A stretch of DNA of 64,000 bases from Paenibacillus sp. G2S3 (GCF_030123105.1 NZ_CP126095.1:4526001-4590000), one strand, 5' to 3'; numbered from the stretch's first letter, positions 36,430-46,197 are shown. Program-made: numbers and translations. Notes: generated by a model not told the origin, from the letters alone.

Positions 36430-36894
36430 TTATAGCAACGCTTTGTTAAAGCGATAGCCTGCTGTCTTTTCGAAACCTAGATGACGATAAAAAGCATGTG
36501 CCGGTGCGCGCTCTACGCGGTTACCACTTCTCAAGAAGAGCTGACAGCAACCTTGCTCACGTGCCCATTCTTCTGCTGCGGCCACAAGTCTTTTACCGAG
36601 TCCGTTTCCTCTGAGTTCTTCTGATACGATAAGTGCAGTAATCTCAGTGATACAATCTGTCTGTTTGTAATACGAGATTACCTGTCTAAGACCGATCATT
36701 CCCACAACTTCATTGTTTAGTTCTGCAACAAGCGTGCATTGGAGATGGTTATTCTCCATGCTTTCGAGTCTCTCTTTCATCACGCTAAGCGTTGTTGGAT
36801 AGCCGAATTCCCGCAGAAGCGCTGTAACTCTCTCCAGATCATTCAAGCCGCATTTGCGAATTTCCAGTACAGGGGCCATGGTACTACTGTTCAT
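36430..36894 (-). CDS. GNAT-family N-acetyltransferase
   Basis: A ~154-aa single-domain acetyltransferase. [24 protein letters not shown] begins the fold. The acetyl-CoA loop is [24 protein letters not shown] near 97-120. The end, [26 protein letters not shown], is typical. The start is set at the ATG at 36894, 9 nt after GGAGG; the ATG at 36900 is only 3 nt from it. It overlaps the end of purT and is cotranscribed. Substrate unknown. Confidence 0.87.
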   Translation of the reverse strand: MNSSTMAPVLEIRKCGLNDLERVTALLREFGYPTTLSVMKERLESMENNHLQCTLVAELNNEVVGMIGLRQVISYYKQTDCITEITALIVSEELRGNGLGKRLVAAAEEWAREQGCCQLFLRSGNRVERAPAHAFYRHLGFEKTAGYRFNKALL

Positions 36895-38074
36895 CCTCAT
36901 ATACCTCCACTTTTAGCTTAGACGCTGCCTCTTTGGCTACCGTCCGCGCGATTTCCACATTTTCCGCCGCACTTAACGCTACTGCCATCCGTCGCCCTGG
37001 ACGGACTTCTGGTTTACCAAATACCCGAATCTGAGTCCTTGGTAGCTCCAAAGCTTCACCGATTCCGGTCACAACAAAAGCTCGTCCTTCTCCTTCAGCC
37101 TTCAGCGTAGCTGAGGCACCTGGTGTCAGTAATTGTACTGACTGGACTGGAAAACCAAGAATAGCTCTGACATGCACTGCAAATTGAGATAAATCCTGCG
37201 TCGCCATTGTCACCATTCCCGTATCATGCGGTCTAGGTGACACTTCACTAAACAATACACCTCGATCTGTCAAGAAAAGCTCCACTCCAAAAATACCGAA
37301 ACCTCCGAGCTGATCCGTAACTGCTTTGGCAATAGATTGAGCTTCATCCAGAAGTTCCGGCTTCATAAAGTGAGGCTGCCAAGATTCGACATAATCGCCA
37401 TCCTTCTGAATATGCCCAATAGGTGGACAAAATATCGTGCCAGACACGGAACGCACCGTCAAGAGTGTAATCTCACTTTCAAAGGTAACGAAAGCCTCCA
37501 CGATAACACGAGTCCCTTTGGCTCTCGCTCCATCCAAAGCAGTGTTCCAGCATTCTTCTGCATCCTCCGGTCTTTTGCAAACGCTCTGACCTTTGCCAGA
37601 AGAACTCATAATCGGCTTGATGACACAAGGAGTGCCTAGTTCTGCTACGGCTTGACGCAGTTCTTCCAGACTATCAGCAAAACGATAATCCGCTGTTGGC
37701 AATCCAAGTTCTTCAGCAGCAAGTCGGCGAATGCCTTCTCTGTCCATGGTCAGACGGGCCGCTCGCGCGGTCGGAACAACGAAGAAACCTTCCTCTTCAA
37801 GCTCTTGAAGAGCATGAGTGGCAATTGCTTCAATCTCCGGAACAATAACATCCGGTTTTTCTGAGCGAATAAGCGTTTTAAGCGCCTCTGCATCCAGCAT
37901 ATCAATAACATGTGAACGATGAGCTACACCCATCGCTGGTGCATCGCTATAACGGTCTACAGCTACGGTCTCTACGCCAAGACGTTGAGCTTCGATTATG
38001 ACTTCCTTACCCAGTTCCCCGCTGCCCAGCAGCAGCAGCTTGCGGCTTTGAGCTGAAAAAGGAGCTCCCCACAT
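36884..38074 (-). CDS. purT: Formate-dependent phosphoribosylglycinamide formyltransferase
   Basis: ATP-grasp enzyme that makes formyl-GAR from formate, ATP and GAR in purine synthesis, folate-free. [49 protein letters not shown] near the N-terminus is diagnostic. The ATP-grasp core has [17 protein letters not shown] and [28 protein letters not shown]. Length ~396 aa fits. The ATG at 38074 is preferred over the TTG at 38086, which touches the ribosome site. The purine operon is not nearby, so this is a stand-alone locus. Confidence 0.93.
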   Translation of the reverse strand: MWGAPFSAQSRKLLLLGSGELGKEVIIEAQRLGVETVAVDRYSDAPAMGVAHRSHVIDMLDAEALKTLIRSEKPDVIVPEIEAIATHALQELEEEGFFVVPTARAARLTMDREGIRRLAAEELGLPTADYRFADSLEELRQAVAELGTPCVIKPIMSSSGKGQSVCKRPEDAEECWNTALDGARAKGTRVIVEAFVTFESEITLLTVRSVSGTIFCPPIGHIQKDGDYVESWQPHFMKPELLDEAQSIAKAVTDQLGGFGIFGVELFLTDRGVLFSEVSPRPHDTGMVTMATQDLSQFAVHVRAILGFPVQSVQLLTPGASATLKAEGEGRAFVVTGIGEALELPRTQIRVFGKPEVRPGRRMAVALSAAENVEIARTVAKEAASKLKVEVYEDEQ

Positions 38075-38116
38075 TGTCGATTTCAACCTCTTTCGGCAAA
38101 TTGACTATCTCATTTC

Positions 38117-38159
38117 CAAAAATTTCTGAAAACGAAACAGTTTCATTGTATATTTTCAG
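38117..38159 (-). terminator. Probable terminator of the dynamin gene
   Basis: On the minus strand CTGAAAA pairs with TTTTCAG, with an inner GAAAC/GTTTC stem, followed by AAATTTTTGG. It lies 65 nt past the stop. The stem is AT-rich, so efficiency is uncertain. Confidence 0.5.
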
Positions 38160-38223
38160 GCTTCTTTATTTTCATCCATCATACGCCAGATTGCAAGTGT
38201 TCTTCGACAATTTCCTACAAATT

Positions 38224-41200
38224 TCAAAGATTTTTGTCTAATCTATCAACGAAAGATTGTTCCAAGAGAGATAATTGGTGACCTAACTGGCCCCAATGAT
38301 CTGCGGATTCACCCCCTTTAAGGAGATCTAACATTGCTTTCTCTTGCTCCGCTAGCCCTTCTTGCAGTCGTTCTGCAGCAGTCTTTAATTCGCTGGCGAT
38401 GCATTCGACATAATGTGCGAGCAATTTTTTCTTCTGCTCAGCCGCGGCAACATTAACAGCTTCTTTCACGAGAGGCTCCGCTGCACCTTTAACTTGTTCC
38501 CGTCCAGCTCCTTCAAAAAAATAACGAGGAGATTTGAAATGTCCCCATAAGGTTGACCATTCTACGGACTGAAGCTGGCATTCCAGTTCACTAGGAGAAG
38601 GCCATGCCGCTTCCTCATTCTCCATCAGATGAAACTCCTGAGTAGAGAAGCTCAGCTCAGTAGCAGCCGCTTCAGCCGCTTCATGAACAAGTCTGCGCCC
38701 GGTACTCTCAAGTCGCAGCGTTGTCGCCCATAGCTCTTGTTCCAATTCACGCTGAGTAGTGCGCATCAGCTCTGCACCACACGCAGCGAAGATCGCTTTT
38801 AAATTTCCTGCGTCCTCACGCAGTAATGAGGGGTGGAAGGATTCCTGGAAATTCCTGGTGAAGGAGAAGCTGATCCGCTGACAGACATGATAGATCAGCT
38901 CCTCACCTTCATGAACAAGATCTCTGCTTGGACGTTCTTCGGTCTCCAATAGGGAAAGCCTCTTCATGGCTAATTTACGTCGTTCTTGCATTTCTTTTAA
39001 CCCGGCTTCACGCTCGTTTGCTGCCATGGAAGCGAGATTCTGCCACTCTTCCGCCCTGCGGCGAACAGATGCGATACTCTCTGCAGCTGCGTTAAGTGAA
39101 AGCTGGGGCAGCTCATCTCCCGCAAAGCTGGATAAAGCTTGCTCAAAATGATGGAAACGGGAAGCCTCATAGCGTTCATAATTATGCTGAGTTTTACCTT
39201 CCAGAGCCAGCAAGCTAGAGAGCGCATAAATTCTCGGCGAACGCAAGCCACCTGCACGTAAATTTTGAGCGACATGTTCTCGTACCTCTTCCAATTCATC
39301 TTCTCCTGAAGCAAGATCGGAAGCATTGATAATAAAGAACATTTTATCAAGTGCAAAGCTATCTTTAATTCGGCCCAGCTGTGCAAGCAGACCTCGATCT
39401 GCTTTCGAAAAGGCGTGGTTGTAATAGGTCACAAAACATATCGCGTCTGCATTTTTCATGTAATTAAAGGTTACGCCGGTATGACGAGCATGCAATGAAT
39501 CGGCTCCTGGTGTATCCACGAGTACAATCCCGCTTTCGGTCAATGGACAGGCATAATACAAATCAATCCCCTGTACAAAGCAGGCCCGGGTCTCCTCCGC
39601 TACAAGACTTCGATATTCTTCTAGATCAACGGTTCGCACCGTTCCCAGCAAGGGCTCAGCTTCTGCCCAGCCAGCCGCTGCTGCCCTTAGAAATCCAGCA
39701 TGCGGCAATGCAGAGGGATGAATTCCCCTTGCAGGCAAGCTTGCTAGAACTGTTGTCCATGAGCTCTGCTGTGGTTCGCCAAGCTGTAGCACACTGAAGG
39801 AATGGCAGATGTCATCCCAGAAGTCTGCCATGGTCTTCATCGTTACAACCGCGCTGGCATGGCGGAAGTCTCCTTCCGGCGCCAATATGCGGTTGACCGC
39901 AGCCGTGGCAGGATGTGGAGACACGGGCAGCACTTCTTCGCCGAGCAAAGCGTTGGCGAAGGAGGACTTACCCGCGCTGAACGCACCGAACAGCGCAAGG
40001 GTAAAGCGGCCGCCGGCGAGATCCTCCGCCCGTGCAGCCAGACTCCGAGCCGCCGATGCCATCGCTGGCTCGCGGCGCAGCAGCTCTGCCGCAGCCGCGA
40101 GCGCGTCAGCGGCTGCGGATAGCCGGCGGCGTCCGCCCGCCGGCGAAGCCGTACCCGCCGCCCAGCTTGCGGCAGCGGCACTTCCAGCCGCAGTGCTTTG
40201 CAGCGGCTGGGTCTCCTGCGGCGCGGCGCTCTGCGCGGCCGCACGCGGGGTTACCCTCACCTCCGGCAGGATGCCGGGGGTGAGGGGCCGGCGCGGCGGC
40301 AGCAGCGCCGCGAGCTCGTGCGCGCGGGCGTCTGCCGCGCGGTCCAGCGCGGCTAGCGCGTCAACGGCGCGCGCCTGCCGCGCAAGAGCCTGTTCGCGGC
40401 GCTGGAGTTCCGCGCGCCGCTCATCCATAAGCGATGGCAGCTTCGCCAGTAGCTCATCGCTCACCGCTAACGCGGCACGGCGGAACTGGCTCTTAATATC
40501 AGCCGCAAGTGTGCGGCAGAAATTGAGCAGCGCCTCGCCGCTATAACCCATTCCCGGCTTAACAGCAGCCGCCAGCCACTCCTGGCTCACCGCCGGGAAG
40601 CCTTGCTTCAGAGTCGTCTCCGCCTCCTCCTCCCACAGCCCGAGATTCTCCGCCCAATCCCGTACCAGCTGAATCAAATGCCATTCCAGCTGGGCGGAAA
40701 CCTCTCGGGTCAACATTCCTTGCCAGACTGCCAGTCGTTTACTTTGTTCCTTCTCCCGCCGTGCAGCCGTAGAGAACAACCCTAACCGAAACGTAGGGCT
40801 GGCACTCTCCATATAGCTCCCCGACGCCTCTCTTACATCCGCAGGCATTAGATTTGCATTTTTAAGTAAGGTGTCAAGGCCAGTTCGCAAGCTCGCTCGT
40901 GAATGCTGAGGCAACGCCTCAAGTCGTTCCTTCTCTTCTTCGAGTGACTTCAGTTCATTCGTCACTGTCTCTGCATTCGTACCTTCTAGTTCTACAAGGA
41001 GAGCTGCTCTTTCCTCCTGCTGATCTTCACGGAATGCAGTTAGAGAGGAATCCGCTGTATGATGGATGGAACGTGACAGGCTATATTGAAGTAGCTGCTC
41101 CTTTTGTTCCAACAGTTCGGTTATAAGGCTGAGTAGATGATCCCAATGATTAAGTGGATGCTCTTTCTTTTTGAGAGAGGTAAACAGAATTCCCGCACAA

Positions 41201-41910
41201 TGAATCCCCCATTGTTCAAAAGCATTTTCAAGTTGACGTTTATATTCCTCAATGGAAATTTCTTGTTCCCTGTGCTTGTCGATCTGATTAACAATCAGAT
41301 ACAATGGTTTACCCCAGTCACTAAGATTTTTGGCAAAGGCCAAATTATTCTCTGACTGAACATGGTTATAATCCATTACGTAAAATACGACATCCGCCAA
41401 ATGCAGCGCGGAGCGGGTCGCCGCCTGATGGCCATCATCCGTCGAATCTACCCCAGGTGTATCCAATAGAACGCCATCCTTGCCTAGCAGTGGTATCTCA
41501 TTCCATACTTCAATCGCGGAATATTCACCACCATTTCGACAGTATTCCTGTAATCTTTCTGGAGTTGTCTCTATAGGAGCAGGATCATTTTTACTTCCTT
41601 CAACTCTAGGATAAATAAGCACTCGTGGAACTCCACTGCGAATAGAGACAATATTGGCACTCGTCGGCACAGGTCCAGAAGGCAGCACTGAACTGCCGCA
41701 AAGAAGATTAATCATACTGGATTTCCCTGCCGAAAAATGTCCGCAAAAAGCAAGGGTAAGTTCATTCCCACCCTCTTTATGTTGTAAATCTTCAAATATA
41801 CGTTCAGATCCCTCATCACCCCAGCGGTGCATTAATCCACGCAACTGGAAAAGCAGCGATGCTGTTTCATTTGATGTCTCTTTCTGGATTCTAACCTGTT
41901 CCGCTCTCAC
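38224..41910 (-). CDS. dynA: Dynamin-family GTPase with two GTPase modules (DynA-like)
   Basis: A 1228-aa double dynamin, close to Bacillus subtilis DynA (YpbR, ~1190 aa), a membrane-remodelling GTPase that helps resist membrane damage. Module 1 has P-loop GHFSAGKSS (57-65), LLDTPGVDSTDDG and NQIDKH. Module 2 has P-loop GAFSAGKSS near 640, LVDTPGADSLHARHTG and INASD. Long helical stalk segments follow each. The GTG start has GGAGGTG 9 nt before it. The inter-module linker (~480-640) is Ala/Arg-rich and encoded by very GC-rich DNA (40010-40420), unlike the rest of the gene. Confidence 0.93.
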   Translation of the reverse strand: MRAEQVRIQKETSNETASLLFQLRGLMHRWGDEGSERIFEDLQHKEGGNELTLAFCGHFSAGKSSMINLLCGSSVLPSGPVPTSANIVSIRSGVPRVLIYPRVEGSKNDPAPIETTPERLQEYCRNGGEYSAIEVWNEIPLLGKDGVLLDTPGVDSTDDGHQAATRSALHLADVVFYVMDYNHVQSENNLAFAKNLSDWGKPLYLIVNQIDKHREQEISIEEYKRQLENAFEQWGIHCAGILFTSLKKKEHPLNHWDHLLSLITELLEQKEQLLQYSLSRSIHHTADSSLTAFREDQQEERAALLVELEGTNAETVTNELKSLEEEKERLEALPQHSRASLRTGLDTLLKNANLMPADVREASGSYMESASPTFRLGLFSTAARREKEQSKRLAVWQGMLTREVSAQLEWHLIQLVRDWAENLGLWEEEAETTLKQGFPAVSQEWLAAAVKPGMGYSGEALLNFCRTLAADIKSQFRRAALAVSDELLAKLPSLMDERRAELQRREQALARQARAVDALAALDRAADARAHELAALLPPRRPLTPGILPEVRVTPRAAAQSAAPQETQPLQSTAAGSAAAASWAAGTASPAGGRRRLSAAADALAAAAELLRREPAMASAARSLAARAEDLAGGRFTLALFGAFSAGKSSFANALLGEEVLPVSPHPATAAVNRILAPEGDFRHASAVVTMKTMADFWDDICHSFSVLQLGEPQQSSWTTVLASLPARGIHPSALPHAGFLRAAAAGWAEAEPLLGTVRTVDLEEYRSLVAEETRACFVQGIDLYYACPLTESGIVLVDTPGADSLHARHTGVTFNYMKNADAICFVTYYNHAFSKADRGLLAQLGRIKDSFALDKMFFIINASDLASGEDELEEVREHVAQNLRAGGLRSPRIYALSSLLALEGKTQHNYERYEASRFHHFEQALSSFAGDELPQLSLNAAAESIASVRRRAEEWQNLASMAANEREAGLKEMQERRKLAMKRLSLLETEERPSRDLVHEGEELIYHVCQRISFSFTRNFQESFHPSLLREDAGNLKAIFAACGAELMRTTQRELEQELWATTLRLESTGRRLVHEAAEAAATELSFSTQEFHLMENEEAAWPSPSELECQLQSVEWSTLWGHFKSPRYFFEGAGREQVKGAAEPLVKEAVNVAAAEQKKKLLAHYVECIASELKTAAERLQEGLAEQEKAMLDLLKGGESADHWGQLGHQLSLLEQSFVDRLDKNL

Positions 41911-42222
41911 TGACTCTCCACCTCCACTGTTACCATCTAATCATGCTTTGAATAAAGTTTCACTTTATACATTATCCTTATATTTCTCACTTAAAGCCTT
42001 ACAGTCCTTATAAGGACGCCGAAGACGATTATGCTTATGCAATGTTTATACAGGTATAATTTCTGTGATGTCACGCAGAACCTTTTTTATAAATAATAAT
42101 TACAGTTTATCACCAGTTTGACACAAATTAAATACACACTACTTACAAAATAACCTATCATCTCTTACGAAATGAGGTTATTTAAACATCTTTCTGCTAT
42201 TATCGCTAGAAAAGTAAGAAGC
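41911..42222. other. Intergenic region upstream of the dynamin gene
   Basis: It holds member Y of the dispersed element (41950-42035) and a 9-bp inverted repeat, AAATAACCT (42148-42156) with AGGTTATTT (42175-42183), around an 18-nt loop. The inverted repeat has only a TTTT run on the minus strand, so it is not a firm terminator. No ORF supported. Confidence 0.5.
41950..42035. repeat. Dispersed intergenic element, member Y (upstream of dynA)
   Basis: On the minus strand CTTCGGCGTCCTTATAAGGAC, then TGTAAGGCTTTAAG, GAGAAATATAAGGAT and ATAAAGTGAAACTTTAT, parallels member X at 19692-19780. GTCCTTATAAGGAC is a perfect 14-bp palindrome. Confidence 0.65.
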
Positions 42223-42256
42223 AAAAAAGGAGCCAGCCCTAGGGCCGACTCCTTTT
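42223..42256 (-). terminator. Terminator of the nth operon
   Basis: A 32-nt near-perfect palindrome on the minus strand (AAAAGGAGTCGGCCCT with AGGGCTGGCTCCTTTT, three G-U) followed by more T. It lies 14 nt past the small gene's stop. Confidence 0.9.
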
Positions 42257-42269
42257 ATCAATTCTAAAT

Positions 42270-42536
42270 TTATGCAGTTTCCGAAACAGGCAATAGAATT
42301 TCGAATACTTTTCCGTGCTGTAGAATAGTCAAACCACGAGATTTATCTCTCATTACAACAACCTCAGGTTTCACTGACATACGCTCAAAATAGTGTTCAG
42401 GAACGTCACCGGAATGACTGATCGTGATACCTTCTACTTCTTGCTCTTCGTTCTCTTCGAGTGGGCTTTCCACTACGCGATCAAAAATATCCGAGAACAC
42501 TTCAAAATTATCTGTGTATACAGAAATGCATTTCAT
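42270..42536 (-). CDS. Small conserved-looking protein downstream of nth, function unknown
   Basis: An acidic protein of about 88 aa that I do not recognise. No membrane segment or signal; likely a small cytoplasmic alpha/beta protein ending SRGLTILQHGKVFEILLPV. The start is uncertain. The ATG at 42536 has an AGAGG-type site upstream and avoids overlapping nth; a TTG at 42599 (109 aa) has no ribosome site. A strong terminator right after it supports a real gene at the end of the nth operon. Confidence 0.65.
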   Translation of the reverse strand: MKCISVYTDNFEVFSDIFDRVVESPLEENEEQEVEGITISHSGDVPEHYFERMSVKPEVVVMRDKSRGLTILQHGKVFEILLPVSETA

Positions 42537-42561
42537 CTCTATCCCATCCTCTTCTTCAACT

Positions 42562-43242
42562 CTAACTTTTTGACGTATGATCTTTAGCTTTCCTGACAAC
42601 AGCTGTTTTCATACGTTTTTTGCCCTCTCGACATACATCAAGGAGCGGGCAAACTTGACATTTTGGGTTCTGTGCCTTGCAGTGATATCGTCCGAAAAAG
42701 ATAAGCCGGTGATGAGTAATCGTCCATTCGTCACGTGGCACAGCCTTCATTAGCTTCTTTTCCACTTCCAGCACAGAATCTTTCCAGCCTGCTAATGCAA
42801 GTCGTTTAGCAACCCTCTCCACATGCGTGTCCACTGCAATGGCAGGAACTCCAAAAGCATTAGATACTACTACGTTTGCGGTTTTACGACCTACACCGGG
42901 CAACGTTACAAGCAAGTCATGAGCCTCAGGCACCTCGCCACCATACTGTTCTATGAGTATAGAGCATAGGCTTTGGATATGCTTAGCTTTGTTACGATAT
43001 AAGCCGATGCGCCGGATATCCCCCTCCAATTCCTCCAGCGGTACAGAAATATAATCGATGGGGGCTTTGTACTTTTGGAACAGGTCCTCGGTCACTTTGT
43101 TCACCGTTGCATCCGTACATTGGGCTGACAACAGCACCGCTATCGTTAATTCAAAAGCGTTACTGTGATTTAGCTCGCAATGTGCATCAGGGAACAAGTC
43201 TCCAATCGTATCCAAAATGTGGCGGACCTCTGCAACTTTCAT
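42562..43242 (-). CDS. nth: Endonuclease III
   Basis: DNA glycosylase/AP lyase for oxidised pyrimidines, 226 aa. The helix-hairpin-helix LLVTLPGVGRKTANVVVSNAFG is at ~110-130 with the catalytic Lys of GRKTAN. The catalytic Asp is in AVDTHVERVAKRL. The 4Fe-4S ligands form C-x6-C-x2-C-x5-C in CKAQNPKCQVCPLLDVC. Its own consensus promoter lies upstream. In B. subtilis nth adjoins dnaD; here dnaD is ~19 kb away. Confidence 0.95.
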   Translation of the reverse strand: MKVAEVRHILDTIGDLFPDAHCELNHSNAFELTIAVLLSAQCTDATVNKVTEDLFQKYKAPIDYISVPLEELEGDIRRIGLYRNKAKHIQSLCSILIEQYGGEVPEAHDLLVTLPGVGRKTANVVVSNAFGVPAIAVDTHVERVAKRLALAGWKDSVLEVEKKLMKAVPRDEWTITHHRLIFFGRYHCKAQNPKCQVCPLLDVCREGKKRMKTAVVRKAKDHTSKS

Positions 43243-43301
43243 AGTGTCCCCTCCACGGAGCGATTACGCTCAGTAAAACTTACACGAGCGTGTCCTCTCT
43301 A

Positions 43302-43397
43302 ATGTAAAGAAATATAAGCAAAGTCTGTATTATAACGTATGGTTTCATACATTTCAAGAAAATACAACTCTTATACTTTCTTATATTTCAAAAAAAA
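43302..43397. repeat. Dispersed intergenic element, member Z2 (frames the nth promoter)
   Basis: GAAATATAAG and CTTATATTTC are perfect 10-bp inverted arms about 70 bp apart. Between them lies the complete nth promoter. TTATACTTTCTTATA matches the equivalent arm of members X and Z1. Confidence 0.6.
43329..43357 (-). promoter_or_regulatory. SigA-type promoter of nth
   Basis: On the minus strand TTGAAA (43352-43357) and TATAAT (43329-43334) are separated by exactly 17 nt. GTATG...CATAC inside the spacer forms a small palindrome. The distance to the nth start is ~85 nt. Confidence 0.75.
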
Positions 43398-43432
43398 CGT
43401 CTTGACGCAGGCAAAGCTCCTGTGTCAAGACG
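43390..43432 (-). terminator. Terminator of the SLH-protein gene
   Basis: On the minus strand CGTCTTGACACAGG pairs with CCTGCGTCAAGACG, followed by eight T. It lies 30 nt past the stop. Confidence 0.93.
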
Positions 43433-43461
43433 GTGATTCACTCGGAAATCCACCATTGCTA

Positions 43462-46197
43462 CTATTGTTTCACAATTTCAACCACGATATCATTATTGAA
43501 ATACATTATAATATTATCATTTTCTTTCAGAGATTGCACGGACAATGTCGTATCTCCTTGATGAACATATACATTTGAAGCAAGAGTGAACTGATACTTA
43601 TCGTTCAGATTAGCTCTCTTAGTAACCAATGAGTTCGTCGTACTGTCATAGCGAGAGAATGAACGAGTTAACTGTGGTAACACACGAATGACTGTCGCTC
43701 CATCCGTGTCTTTACGAATCTCCACTCTGTCCGCTGTTGTTAAGTTACTAAGAGCAGTTGTTGTGGCGCCATCACGTATGATTCTAACCCCACCACTTAC
43801 CGTAAAGTTTTGTGCTGCTCCAGCATACTCCTTCACAATTAAGCTATTCGTTGCAGCTCCTACTGAACTAATCTGACCCGTTGTAAGCTTAACTGCCTGA
43901 ATAGCGAGCGGTGTGCTTCCATCAAAAGTCACATTCAGATAATCTCCGGATTTCAAAGCGGTTAGCTTAATGCTCTCACCGGCTTCATTTGTTATTGGGA
44001 GCGCCGCAGTATTAATCTCACTGGTCCCCCCATTCCATTTAATACCTATACGGTTGGTTCCAGAATTAACGGTTGCTGCTTCAACCTGAAGAACGGTCTT
44101 TACTTTCAATACTGCAATTAGATCCTGACTAGTTGTCAGTGAGGCTGTCACATTACTACCGACAGTAGCATCACTTAAGGTTGGATTAGTCTTCCCAAAA
44201 ATATCAACTAATTGTGGATAAGGCATTGTTATAGTTTGCCCACTGTCCTTAAGCTTCAATACAATTGTTTTAAAAGAAGAATTAACAGCAGACAGGGTTC
44301 CTTCGTACTTTGTGACAATTTCCAAAGACAGAGCCCGTTGACCTATTGCCGTTAAATTCACTTTACGGTTCTCAACAAGTTTCGTACCTATATTACTTAA
44401 GTTAGGAAGTACGCCTTCAATCAACAATTTTGTTTTTTCATCCAACTGAACGACATGTGCCTTTTTTTCAGTATCCATAACTGTCAACAGTTGTGTTTTA
44501 GTATTATAGTCAATAACCGTCGCTCCACTATACTGCTCAATTTGACGGCTTAACACTTCAATCTTTATGACTTGATCACTGCTGTTCAGCGTAAGCTGAA
44601 TTTTGTCCCCACCTACTGTATCAGCTATAAGATCATCAACCACAGCGCTATTCATATTCGGAATAACAATCACCGGCTTCGTGCCTAACAGTTTAACCTC
44701 ACGTGTTCCGTCCGTTTTTTTATACACAACGGTTGAATTGCTCAGTTCGTTAAGTACACCTTGAACTGTCCGTTCAACACCTTCTGTCACTTCTACAGTA
44801 CGTATCACATTTTCCTTAATCGTATATTTGACAGCAGCACCTGTCTTTAAATCTGCTGGCTGCAGCACTGATGATTGCGAGCTGAATAATGAAGTTCCAT
44901 CTTCCCATTTAAAGGTTTCCACCGTACCAGCAGCATTTTTAAACGTAATGCTTTTCCCAGTAAGATCTATACTTTGAACGGTACCTGTTGTCGTTTTGTT
45001 AACAACGCCTGAAGTCACTTGAACATTGACCACTCTGTGTGATCCACTGTAAGTCTCACGTTGCAAAGTAACTACACTGTCTGCTACCAGCGAAGCAGGT
45101 TCAATTGGGGTCCCACTCGCATCTACAAAAGTAGTCGTTTCATCATAGTAATATTCTGTGAACCCAGTAGCTGATTTTAGCCATAGTTTATTACCAGGTG
45201 CTACCATTGCGAAGTTTCCAGAAAGGCTCTCAACTTGTTGCGTAGGATCGGTCACTTCTACATAAGCTGCATTATATGTAGCTCCAATTACAGTAACCTT
45301 AGTGTAAGGTTGGATATCACTTAGATTTATTCTGCTTTCAGAAGCGCTTGTGTAATAAGCGGTGCTCGCTCCCAGGGTATATGTAGAATTCTTTCCATTG
45401 TTATAAACGGATAGTTTCCCATCTGTTAATTGACTGATTGTACCTGATACCGTGTTGTCATATTCAACCGTATTGTGAGCTTCCGCACGGCTGAAAAAGG
45501 TCGCCAATTGAGCACGGGTCACAGCCCCTTGTGGATCAAAGCGATTACCGTCAAGACCATTTGCTAGTTTCAGATCAACAGCAACATTGATGTACCCTCT
45601 TTTGTTTGCAGACACTTTAGCATCATCCGCAAAGCCTGTCGGCTCACTAGCTGCTACTGCTGCATCTGCACTTTTTCCTAGTGCACGAATTAAGAGTTCA
45701 GAAATCCATTCGCGGGAGGCTTTACGCTCTCCCCAAGATGTCTTCAGATTATCTGGAGCCATTTCGGTCGCCTTATCAAGTAGGCCTTGTTGAAAGGCCA
45801 ACACTACATAATCCTTGTAATAATTCGTAACCTTAAAATCATTAGGTAAGGTAACTGTTGAAGAAGTATCGACTTTATCCTGTAGCTTCATAAAACGTAA
45901 TGCCATAAGCACAGCTTCCTGCTGAGTTACAGAATCCCCAGGTCGGAACAAACCATTATTACCAACCACAATTCCTTGTGATGCTAGTTTATAAATATGC
46001 TTTTCAGCCCAAAATCCTGTCTTCACATCGCTAAAAATGCCTACAGATTGTGGAGTGGTTGTTGCTGCTGTCGTAGCAGCTGTATCTGCAAACACAGCGC
46101 TTGCGCCACTAAAAATCATGGCTCCAGCCATAACAGCCGATACTGCTTTCGTAGAATAAGCCTTCAATGGACGTTTTGACCTTTTTTGCGCGGACAA
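43462..46197 (-). CDS. Large S-layer-homology (SLH) domain surface protein
   Basis: A ~911-aa secreted protein. The signal peptide is at ~8-38 (AVSAVMAGAMIFSGASAVFA). Three SLH domains lie within ~50-235, opening with IFSDVKTGFWAEKHIYKLASQGIV and closing with YINVAVDLKLANGL..VTRAQLATFFSRA; these bind pyruvylated wall polymer. The remaining ~670 residues are Thr/Val-rich beta repeats of unknown role. The start is a TTG at 46197, 9 nt after GAGGGG; the TTG at 46224 has no ribosome site. It heads a cell-wall cluster. Confidence 0.9.
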   Translation of the reverse strand: MSAQKRSKRPLKAYSTKAVSAVMAGAMIFSGASAVFADTAATTAATTTPQSVGIFSDVKTGFWAEKHIYKLASQGIVVGNNGLFRPGDSVTQQEAVLMALRFMKLQDKVDTSSTVTLPNDFKVTNYYKDYVVLAFQQGLLDKATEMAPDNLKTSWGERKASREWISELLIRALGKSADAAVAASEPTGFADDAKVSANKRGYINVAVDLKLANGLDGNRFDPQGAVTRAQLATFFSRAEAHNTVEYDNTVSGTISQLTDGKLSVYNNGKNSTYTLGASTAYYTSASESRINLSDIQPYTKVTVIGATYNAAYVEVTDPTQQVESLSGNFAMVAPGNKLWLKSATGFTEYYYDETTTFVDASGTPIEPASLVADSVVTLQRETYSGSHRVVNVQVTSGVVNKTTTGTVQSIDLTGKSITFKNAAGTVETFKWEDGTSLFSSQSSVLQPADLKTGAAVKYTIKENVIRTVEVTEGVERTVQGVLNELSNSTVVYKKTDGTREVKLLGTKPVIVIPNMNSAVVDDLIADTVGGDKIQLTLNSSDQVIKIEVLSRQIEQYSGATVIDYNTKTQLLTVMDTEKKAHVVQLDEKTKLLIEGVLPNLSNIGTKLVENRKVNLTAIGQRALSLEIVTKYEGTLSAVNSSFKTIVLKLKDSGQTITMPYPQLVDIFGKTNPTLSDATVGSNVTASLTTSQDLIAVLKVKTVLQVEAATVNSGTNRIGIKWNGGTSEINTAALPITNEAGESIKLTALKSGDYLNVTFDGSTPLAIQAVKLTTGQISSVGAATNSLIVKEYAGAAQNFTVSGGVRIIRDGATTTALSNLTTADRVEIRKDTDGATVIRVLPQLTRSFSRYDSTTNSLVTKRANLNDKYQFTLASNVYVHQGDTTLSVQSLKENDNIIMYFNNDIVVEIVKQ

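Noticed and set aside
36176..36457. A 93-codon plus-strand ORF with a hydrophobic stretch
   Set aside because: The ribosome site is too far from the ATG, the product is unnatural (Tyr/Lys runs), and it reads through the convergent terminator into the GNAT gene.
42537..42599. TTG at 42599 as start of the small gene after nth
   Set aside because: No ribosome site precedes it and it would overlap nth by 38 nt; the ATG at 42536 is preferred, although this is not certain.
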